Shown one piece after another: positions 51,426 through 59,400 of a stretch of DNA of 64,000 nt (positions are counted from its first letter, which is position 1; every line of letters starts with the position of its first letter). The position numbers and the translations under genes were made by a program. Under the pieces are notes generated by a model that did no database searches, had not been told where the DNA came from, and was given only the letters and a program-made list of their open reading frames with translations. The stretch is from a virus: positions 1-64,000 of IMG/VR virus record IMGVR_UViG_3300044701_001455; one strand, given 5' to 3'.

Positions 51426-53465
51426 ATGGTATTACAAAGCAGCGGCGCTATTAGCTTATCTAATATTCAAACGGAATTTGGAGGAACTAATCCGATTTCA
51501 ATCAGTGAATATTATGCTGCAGCTGCAGGTGTTCCTTCTAGTGGGGCTATAGATTTTAGTGATTTTTATGGGAAGTCTTCGACTCCAGCTCCAGCAACAG
51601 GAAGAGGTCTTTTTGCAGGAGGTTATAATACACCAACACCTACTACGTCTATAACTTATAATATAATAGATTATGTCACAATATCAACAGCAGGAAACGC
51701 AACTGATTTTGGTGATTTAACTGTAGGACGCAGATATATTTCAGGATGTTCCTCAAGCACTCGTGCAGTTTTTGGTGGTGGTCAGGCGACTACCGTAGTT
51801 ATCAATAACATAGACTATGTCACAATAGCAACCACAGGAAATGCTATTGATTTTGGGGATTTAACCGGCGCAACTCGCTATGGATACGGATCATTTTCCA
51901 ATAGCACTCGTGGAGTTTTTGGTAGCGGTCAGTCGGTCACGCCGGCGGTGGTGGTGTTAAACGTAATAGACTATGTCACAATAGCAACTACAGGAAATGC
52001 TACTGATTTTGGGGATTTAACTTTGGCACGTTCAGCTGCTTCAGGTTGTTCTTCACCAACTCGTGGAGTTTTTAGTGGTGGATTTGTTTCTCCAATTGCA
52101 TATAATATAATAGACTATGTTACAATAGCAACCACAGGAAATGCTATTGATTTTGGGGATTTAACTGCAGCACGCAGTATTATTAGTTCATGTTCTTCAA
52201 GCACTCGTGGAGTTTTTGGTGGGGGTGGATATTTAAACATAATAGACTATGTCACAATAGCAACCACAGGAAATGCTACAGATTTTGGTGATTTAAGCGG
52301 AGATCGGGTGGGTGCGGCCGCACCTTCCAATAGTACTCGCGGAGTTTTTGGTGGTGGAGCTACATTTATAACGCCAGCAATAATATACATTAACACAATA
52401 GAATACATTACAATAGCAACCACAGGAAATGCTATTGATTTTGGTGATCTAAGTATAACGAGAGGGGATCTTGCAGGATGTTCAGACTCTCACGGCGGTC
52501 TCGATGGCGGCGGTGGTGGTGGCGGCGGGATTGGAAGAGGTGTCTTTGCTGGTGGCGGCATACTTCCTTCCACAGTTCTAAACACTATAGAATACATTAC
52601 AATAGCAACAACAGGTAATTCTACCGATTTTGGTGATTTAACCGTAGCACGGAATGTGGCAGCATGTTCCTCAAGCACTCGTGGTGCATTTGCTGGTGGA
52701 GCAGTTGGCGCAGCACCAACAACAACATATTATAATAATATAGACTATATCACAATAGCAACGACTGGTAATGCTATTGATTTTGGTGATTTAACCGTGA
52801 CAAGAAGCGGTTCTAGGGCTTGCTCTTCAAGCACTCGTGGTGTATTTGGTGGTGGTTTCTCTCCAACATTATATTTAAACACTATAGACTACATCACAAT
52901 AGCAACAACAGGTAATACTATTGATTTTGGTGATTTAACCGCGGCTCGAACAGGTCTATCGGCATGTTCTTCAAGCACTCGCGGGATATTTAGTGGAGGC
53001 AACGCTGCTGCACCTGCTATAACACCAGCAACATTCTATAATACTATAGAATATATAACTATAGCAACAACAGGTAATGCTACTGATTTTGGAGATATGC
53101 TCACAAGACGCACATCCCTATCGGCATGTTCTTCAAGCACTCGTGGATTATTTGCAGGAGGTACATCACCATCGCCAATAGCAAATGTATATTATAACAT
53201 TATAGAATATATAACAATAGCAACGACTGGTAATGCTACTGATTTTGGTGATTTAACTGTCCCGCGTGGATATTTTGGTGCATGTTCCTCAAGCACTCGT
53301 GGAGTTTTTGCTGGTGGATATGATATTCTTTCACCTGTTGTAACTTATAATACGATAGACTACATCACAATAGCAACAACAGGTAATGCTACTGATTTTG
53401 GTGATTTATCAGCATTAATTTATTCATTGGACGGATGTTCAGACTCTCACGGGGGTCTAGCATAA
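51426..53465 (+). CDS. Double Kelch-like propeller adhesin
   Basis: 679 residues. The first ~57 residues (SSGAISLSNIQTEFGG...SGAIDFSDFYGKSS) are an N-terminal domain frequent in phage tail proteins. The remainder is twelve repeats of about 45-50 residues with the pattern R-G-V-F-G-G-G ... I-D-Y-V-T-I-A-T-T-G-N-A-T-D-F-G-D-L-T ... R ... C-S-S-S-T. They fall in two sets of six, each set closing with CSDSHGGL, with a Gly8 linker (nt 52502-52540) between them. The double-glycine plus strand pattern is Kelch-like, so two six-bladed beta-propellers are inferred. Likely a receptor- or glycan-binding virion protein. Confidence 0.8.
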   Translation: MVLQSSGAISLSNIQTEFGGTNPISISEYYAAAAGVPSSGAIDFSDFYGKSSTPAPATGRGLFAGGYNTPTPTTSITYNIIDYVTISTAGNATDFGDLTVGRRYISGCSSSTRAVFGGGQATTVVINNIDYVTIATTGNAIDFGDLTGATRYGYGSFSNSTRGVFGSGQSVTPAVVVLNVIDYVTIATTGNATDFGDLTLARSAASGCSSPTRGVFSGGFVSPIAYNIIDYVTIATTGNAIDFGDLTAARSIISSCSSSTRGVFGGGGYLNIIDYVTIATTGNATDFGDLSGDRVGAAAPSNSTRGVFGGGATFITPAIIYINTIEYITIATTGNAIDFGDLSITRGDLAGCSDSHGGLDGGGGGGGGIGRGVFAGGGILPSTVLNTIEYITIATTGNSTDFGDLTVARNVAACSSSTRGAFAGGAVGAAPTTTYYNNIDYITIATTGNAIDFGDLTVTRSGSRACSSSTRGVFGGGFSPTLYLNTIDYITIATTGNTIDFGDLTAARTGLSACSSSTRGIFSGGNAAAPAITPATFYNTIEYITIATTGNATDFGDMLTRRTSLSACSSSTRGLFAGGTSPSPIANVYYNIIEYITIATTGNATDFGDLTVPRGYFGACSSSTRGVFAGGYDILSPVVTYNTIDYITIATTGNATDFGDLSALIYSLDGCSDSHGGLA

Positions 53466-53468
53466 ATA
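53461..53468 (+). promoter_or_regulatory. Possible late promoter CATAAATA
   Basis: CATAAATA overlaps the stop of the propeller gene and lies 24 bases before ATG 53493. A short inverted repeat ATCATT/AATGAT (53468-53483) follows in the leader. Confidence 0.45.
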
Positions 53469-53492
53469 TCATTAGACAATGATTTGAATTAT

Positions 53493-54341
53493 ATGTCATC
53501 AGAACTTAGTATTAATATTTCATCAATACATAAGGACCTTTCAACACTTCCACAAGAATACACTGGAATGTTGAGTCATATTAGAGAAGGTCTACCAGCA
53601 GTCGAAAGAGTCACAGAAAACTTTTACAAGTCTGGTTCTCAGTTTAAAAATGTAACTCTGGATATTACTGATTTAACACCAATCAGTAGTGTTAAGCATA
53701 TTCTTGCGTCTATTAATAAAACCAAGATGGCACTTACTGAAGCTCAACTTGGAAGAAAAAAAACAGAGATCAATCTAAAAAAGAAACAAAAAGAACTCGA
53801 AACAATCGAAGATGAATTCGATAGAGAACTTTGTCAAATTGAAATTATTGAAATGATGAGTGGGTTAAAGACCTCAGAAGATGTTATGAAAGGTGCGATC
53901 AGAAAACTTTCATTTCTGATGACACAATATCAATCGGTTATGGATCATCTTGGAAAAGATCATTTAACCGAAGAAGATTACGAAAGAGAAGAAAGACGAT
54001 ATCATATTATGACTGCATTTAAGCAAGCATTGAACTCATCTCGCCCAAGACAAGGTGTTATGGATGAAGGAAATTCAATTTATATGTTTGAACTTGGTAT
54101 CAATGTTGGTCACGCTCAAGCAGAAATTCTCAATTACCTTCGGATGGAACATCAGTTGTTCCAAGAAGGAAAGGTTCCAACTCACGAAATGACAATAAAG
54201 TGGTTAGAGGCTTGTGCGGATTTATTTGAAAATTGTCCAGAAAAATTTGCAGAAAGTCGTGGATTTAAAGTTTTAGATCAAAAATCATTAGCAGCACCAG
54301 AACCTTATAAATCAATCGAAGCATCAAAAACTGAGGAATAA
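53493..54341 (+). CDS. Helical hypothetical protein
   Basis: 282 residues from ATG 53493; an upstream TTG (53484) is rejected. Predicted almost entirely helical with a long charged coiled-coil (KMALTEAQLGRKKTEINLKKKQKELETIEDEFDRELCQIEIIEMM), then GKDHLTEEDYEREERRYHIMTAFKQALNSSRPRQG and an acidic C-terminus. The MDEGNSIYMFELGINVGHAQAEILNYL segment looks highly conserved in style. It stands 3 bases before the glycosyltransferase gene, so the two are co-translated neighbours; function unknown. Confidence 0.75.
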   Translation: MSSELSINISSIHKDLSTLPQEYTGMLSHIREGLPAVERVTENFYKSGSQFKNVTLDITDLTPISSVKHILASINKTKMALTEAQLGRKKTEINLKKKQKELETIEDEFDRELCQIEIIEMMSGLKTSEDVMKGAIRKLSFLMTQYQSVMDHLGKDHLTEEDYEREERRYHIMTAFKQALNSSRPRQGVMDEGNSIYMFELGINVGHAQAEILNYLRMEHQLFQEGKVPTHEMTIKWLEACADLFENCPEKFAESRGFKVLDQKSLAAPEPYKSIEASKTEE

Positions 54342-54344
54342 ATT

Positions 54345-55109
54345 ATGTTTCATCTTGCTATTGGAACTCCAATGTATGGAGGTCAGTGTACTAGTGAATA
54401 TACACAATCCGTTTTAAATTTAACAGAAGCAATTAACACAAGCGGCAATAGAGTAACTTCAATTTTTCTTGGAAATGAGTCATTAATTCAAAGAGGAAGA
54501 AATACAATTGCTCACCATTTCTTAAATACAGATGCCACACATCTGATCTTTATTGATGCTGATATTAAATTCAGACCTGGCGACATCGCTAAAATGATCA
54601 AGGCAGATAAAGAATTAATCATTGGCCCAGTTCCACTAAAAGGTATTGACTGGGAAAACGTAAGAATGTGTGCTCTTGAGGGAAAGGAAAATCTTTGGAA
54701 ACAGGGTGGTGTGTTTAACATTAATCATCTTGATGGGCATTTTATGCAAGATGAAGAAGAACCTTTTGAAATTAAGCACGGTGGTGGTGCAATGATGCTC
54801 ATCAAAAGAGAAGTATTTGAAAGTCTAATTCCACATACGGACACTTACATTAATGGTGGAGTGACAATTCCACAAGGAAAAGAGATTTATAACTTCTTTA
54901 GAGTTGAGATTAACGAAGAAAAACAACTTTTATCTGAAGATTATTTCTTCTGCGAATCTTATAGGAAAATTGGTGGAAAAGTTTGGTGTGCTCCTTGGTT
55001 TGATGTGGGGCATTTTGGATCTTACCTATTCTCAGGTAAGTATTCTGAAACTTTTAAACCAGAAATCACCAAGCCCAAGTCACCGCAGAATATCTTTTCC
55101 CAACTGTAA
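54345..55109 (+). CDS. GT-A fold glycosyltransferase (second copy)
   Basis: 254 residues. LIQRGRNTIAHHFLNTDATHLIFIDADIKFRPGDIAKMI contains the DxD motif (Asp-Ala-Asp). HGGGAMMLIKREVFESL and LLSEDYFFCESYRKIGGKVWCAPWFDVGHFGSYLFSGKY supply the acceptor/His end. It has the same motif order as the enzyme at 5498 but low direct similarity, so they are distant members of one type. Lying beside collagen-like fibres and two oxygenases, it is a candidate for glycosylating virion fibres, though lipid or host glycan acceptors are equally possible. Its last 44 bases overlap the end of the convergent oxygenase gene. Confidence 0.82.
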   Translation: MFHLAIGTPMYGGQCTSEYTQSVLNLTEAINTSGNRVTSIFLGNESLIQRGRNTIAHHFLNTDATHLIFIDADIKFRPGDIAKMIKADKELIIGPVPLKGIDWENVRMCALEGKENLWKQGGVFNINHLDGHFMQDEEEPFEIKHGGGAMMLIKREVFESLIPHTDTYINGGVTIPQGKEIYNFFRVEINEEKQLLSEDYFFCESYRKIGGKVWCAPWFDVGHFGSYLFSGKYSETFKPEITKPKSPQNIFSQL

Positions 55110-55647
55110 CTTCTTTAACTTGATGTGGATACATAAAATTACTCGGGAACATAATAATGTCTCCACATCCAAGTTTTACTGCCTGATCTCCCCAGAATAC
55201 TAACTCACCACCAGTATAATCATCATTAAAATTTAAAATGAAACTGAGAACTGGAATTCCTTTTTCGTTACCATCAAATATTGAATGAATATGGTCAAAG
55301 TGTTCTCTCATTATTTGACCTTTTGAATAACGATTAAACCGAATATTGCAAAATTTATTCATAATTTGGCACATTCTTGGAATATCCAAATAAGCAAACT
55401 TTGAATTATAAATTGCTCCCGCTTGAATGACATATGGAGTAAGAACTTGATTCAACTCTGGAGATGCAGTTTGTACATCCAATTCCATCGTTTCTTCGCT
55501 ACTAGCATTGTTACTAATAGGACTATGCCATTGATGGGGGGACCATTGATTTTCCTCTATTTGTTGAATAATATCAACGCATAAATCTTTTGGAATAAAT
55601 TCTTTTTCCAAATGAACATAATCTTTAATATTTTCGTATCTAATCAT
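55066..55647 (-). CDS. 2OG-Fe(II) oxygenase, prolyl 4-hydroxylase type
   Basis: 193 residues on the minus strand. The iron and 2-oxoglutarate ligands are visible: His116-Phe-Asp118 in REHFDHIH, His175 in MYPHQV and Arg185 in GKRYSAVTW. Core strands VLSFILNFNDDYTGGELVFW and GCGDIIMFPSNFMYPH have the double-stranded beta-helix pattern of the P4H family. These enzymes hydroxylate protein or small-molecule substrates using O2 and 2-oxoglutarate. The start codon overlaps the upstream oxygenase stop (ATGA), indicating translational coupling, and the 3' end overlaps the + strand glycosyltransferase by 44 bases. Confidence 0.88.
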   Translation of the reverse strand: MIRYENIKDYVHLEKEFIPKDLCVDIIQQIEENQWSPHQWHSPISNNASSEETMELDVQTASPELNQVLTPYVIQAGAIYNSKFAYLDIPRMCQIMNKFCNIRFNRYSKGQIMREHFDHIHSIFDGNEKGIPVLSFILNFNDDYTGGELVFWGDQAVKLGCGDIIMFPSNFMYPHQVKEVTVGKRYSAVTWAW

Positions 55648-56264
55648 TTTAGTGGAAGGTAAGTTAAGGATTCAATTTTACCAAGAGACTCTGTTTCAAA
55701 TGTATTAAATGCAAGGCTAATTCTTGGAGTTGTAGATACATTTTCAGGGACACCATGATAAAGTGTTGATGGAAATAAAATAAGTTCTCCAGTTTCTAAC
55801 GGGAGTAAAAATGTTTCTGCATTAAAATTATTATGATTTTTAATGGTGAATGAATACATTTCATTATTTTTGTTTCTAAATTCAATGGGTGGAAGAGTTT
55901 TGTTTATTTGAAAATAAAATACTCCACTAACAATACTATTAGGATGCCGATGTTCGTGATGTTTTTTTCCATTGTCAGTAATATTTGCCCAAGATTGTGT
56001 AATTTTTAATTTATTTGAGCATTCGAGGACATCATTAACGTAAAAATTAATTTGAGAATCAATAAATTCTCTGATATTTTTTAGTTGAGGGTTATCTAAT
56101 AAAAAAGTATCAGAAGATTGTTTGCTATATATTTTTTGCGTTTCTGGAGTATTTAAATTATATTCTAAACTCTTTACATATTCCAATTCTTCAGACAAAT
56201 CTTTTTCATATTTTGAAATAAGAACCGGAATTGGAAATAATTGTAGAAGTTCTCTATTTGACAT
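55644..56264 (-). CDS. 2OG-Fe(II) oxygenase, TIGR02466/Oxy_5 type
   Basis: 206 residues from the ATG at 56264 on the minus strand; a longer reading to 56315 would begin upstream of the -10 element and is rejected. ITQSWANITDNGKKHHEHRHPNSIVSGVFYF carries the HxH-PN-SGV motif, and LILFPSTLYHGVPENVSTTPRISLAFN the distal His170 and Arg181, both typical of the TIGR02466 family common in cyanophages. Substrate unknown. It is the first gene of the only minus-strand operon in the window. Confidence 0.85.
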   Translation of the reverse strand: MSNRELLQLFPIPVLISKYEKDLSEELEYVKSLEYNLNTPETQKIYSKQSSDTFLLDNPQLKNIREFIDSQINFYVNDVLECSNKLKITQSWANITDNGKKHHEHRHPNSIVSGVFYFQINKTLPPIEFRNKNNEMYSFTIKNHNNFNAETFLLPLETGELILFPSTLYHGVPENVSTTPRISLAFNTFETESLGKIESLTYLPLK

Positions 56265-56286
56265 ATATTTAAAGATACATATAGAA

Positions 56287-56315
56287 ATTATACAATATTC
56301 ATATTGAATATGCAA
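56287..56315 (-). promoter_or_regulatory. Sigma70-type promoter TTGCAT-N17-TATAAT with operator-like palindrome
   Basis: Read on the minus strand, TTGCAT (56315-56310) and TATAAT (56292-56287) are separated by exactly 17 bases, ending 22 bases before the oxygenase ATG. The spacer contains the inverted repeat ATATTCA-TAT-TGAATAT (56295-56311), placed where a repressor would block polymerase. This is the best host-type promoter in the window. Confidence 0.65.
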
Positions 56316-56345
56316 ATTTTGAGGTTTAATTCATTATAAATCAAT

Positions 56346-56353
56346 GATAAATA
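56346..56353 (+). promoter_or_regulatory. Possible late promoter GATAAATA
   Basis: GATAAATA lies 55 bases before the GTG start of the collagen-like fibre, in the divergent gap opposite the oxygenase promoter. Fits NATAAATA. Confidence 0.5.
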
Positions 56354-56408
56354 ACTAAAGCATTTTTTAAATTATATTAGTGAGTAAATATCCTAGGAAC
56401 CGAAGAAC

Positions 56409-59400
56409 GTGGCATATTTAAGTACTTTACTTGGGGCTAATTTCACTGGAGCACAAGGTACTCAAGGTGTCCAGGGAAGGCAGGGAACTACTGGCACTCA
56501 AGGAGCAACAGGAACACAAGGACTTCAGGGAATTCAGGGATCTTTAGGTCCTCAAGGAATTCAGGGAATTACAGGATCTCAGGGAGCAACAGGAACCCAA
56601 GGTCTTCAGGGAATTCAGGGAACTATAGGTCCTCAGGGTATTCAGGGAACTATAGGATCTCAAGGTATTCAAGGACGTCAGGGTATTCAGGGAACTATAG
56701 GTCCTCAGGGTATTCAGGGAACTATAGGATCTCAAGGTATTCAAGGACGTCAGGGTATTCAGGGAACTACAGGATCTCAGGGAACTACAGGTGCAACTGG
56801 TGCGACTGGATCTCAAGGAACTACAGGAACTACTGGAACTACTGGTGCGACTGGATCTCAAGGAACTATAGGATCTCAAGGAACTGCAGGCGCGACTGGC
56901 GCGACTGGATCTCAGGGAACTGCAGGATCTCAAGGAACTATAGGATCTCAGGGTATTCAAGGTGTTCAAGGTATTCAAGGACGTCAGGGTATTCAGGGAA
57001 CCACAGGAACTACAGGTTCTCAAGGAACTACAGGAACCACAGGAACTACAGGTTCTCAAGGAACTACAGGAACCCAAGGAACTACAGGAACCACAGGAAC
57101 TACAGGTTCTCAAGGAACAACTGGATCTCAAGGAACAACTGGATCTCAAGGTGTTCAGGGTCGTCAAGGGACTACAGGTGCATCAGGAGAAACTGGTGCT
57201 ACTGGTGCTCAAGGAACTACAGGTTCTCAAGGAATCCAAGGAATTACAGGTCCAGTAGCAGGTTCCGCAAATCAAGTTGTATATAAAGACGGATCTAATA
57301 ACCCAACAGGTTCTAGTAATTTAACTTTTAATGGAACTGCACTTTATGCAAATCAAATTACTGGTCCAGCGGAACTTGTAATTGATCCAACGTCTATTGG
57401 AGATAATACTGGAGCAGTAAGAATTAAAGGTGATTTATATGTTGATGGTTCAAACTTCATAGTCAATTCATCAACAATTGAGTTGGCAGATTTTGTGGTT
57501 GGTATTGCATCTACAGTAGCAACAAATGCACTTCTTGATGGAGCTGGTATTGGTATTGGATCCGTAGGAATTCGCAAGACAATTACTTGGAATAATACTG
57601 CAACCGCATTAACATCGAGCGAAGATTGGAATCTTGCTTCAGGTAAGCAATATAAGATTAATGGAACTTCGGTATTAACTTCAACAACACTAGGTTCTGG
57701 AGTTGTCAATTCATCTTTAACTTCCGTTGGAACATTAGGTCTATTAAATGTTACTGGTATTGTTACTGCATCTAGATTTGTTTCTAATGTGGCAACAGGA
57801 ACTGCACCATTCACAGTCTCTTCAACGACTCTTGTATCTAATTTAAATGCCGATTTACTTGATGGGTTAAATTCCGCATCGACAAACACAGCATCAACTA
57901 TTGTAGCAAGAGATGCTTCAGGTAACTTTAGTGCTGGCACTATTAGTGCTTCGTTGACAGGTTCTGCTTCAAACAACGTGTTGAAAGCAGGCGACACGAT
58001 GACAGGTCAATTGATTTCAACTCTTGCAAATAATACTGCAACTGGTGGTGGTCAAATATACCTGAATGGGGCAAATGGAAATAGAATTGATTTTAATACA
58101 AATGGTGTTGCTGCTCCGACAACTACAACAAGAAGTGCTGGAACTAAGTTAGTTTTATGGCCAGGACTAAGTGCAACTAATGTTGATTATGCACTTGGTA
58201 TTGATAGTTCTACTATGTGGTATTCTGTTGATACTACTTCAGCACAATTTAAGTGGTTTGCAGGAACTAGTAATGTCGCCACTTTAACTGGCGCCGGAAA
58301 CTTCAGTGCGACTGGAAGTATTACTGGAAATACAATCGTAAAATCTGGAGGAACTTCGTCTCAGTTCTTAAAAGCAGATGGATCTGTAGATACTAATACC
58401 TATATTACTTCTGCTTCTGTAGGCAATGGAACTCTGTCTTTAGCAGTTTCCGGAACTGGTCTTTCTGGTTCAGCATCATTTACTGCAAACCAAAGTGGAA
58501 ATACAACTTTTACAGTAACATCTAATGCAACTTCAGCAAACACAGCATCTGCAATAGTTGCTAGAGATGCTTCGGGTAACTTTACTGCGGGAACAATTAC
58601 TGCAAATTTAACAGGAAATATAACAAATACAGTTACAGGAACTAATTCAACTGCACTAGTTTATGGTAATATGGCAGATAACGACCAATTTAGAATTTTA
58701 ATTGGCGGAACTGCTTCTAATGCTGGATATGTTGAAATTGCAACAGCAGATGACGGAACTGAACCAATTTATGTAAGACAATATACGGGCGTATTTACAA
58801 CACTTGCAAGAACTGCCACACTACTTGATGGAAGTGGAAATACTAGTTTTCCTGGCAGTGTTACAGGAAATACAATCGTAAAATCTGGAGGAACTTCTTC
58901 TCAGTTCCTAAAAGCAGATGGATCCGTTGATTCTAATACTTATATTACTTCAGCTTCTGTAGGTAACGGAACTCTTACTTTAGGAGTTTCTGGAACTGGT
59001 CTTTCTGGTTCCGCATCATTTACCGCAAACCAAAGTGGTGCTACCACATTCACTGTAACTTCGAACGCGACTTCAGCAAACACAGCATCTGCAATAGTTG
59101 CTAGAGATGCTTCTGGAAACTTTACTGCTGGAACTATTACTGCTACAAGTTTCTCAGGTTCCTTAGCAAACACATTAACTTTAAATACCTCAGGAACTGG
59201 ATTATCTGGATCCACAACATTTAATAACTCTGGTGCAGCAACATTTACCGTAACATCTAACGCGACTTCTGCAAACACAGCATCTGCAATAGTTGCTAGA
59301 GATGCTTCCGGAAACTTTACTGCTGGAACTATTACTGCTGCAACTTCATTTGTAAAATCTGGAGGAACTTCATCTCAGTTCTTAAAAGCAGATGGTTCTG

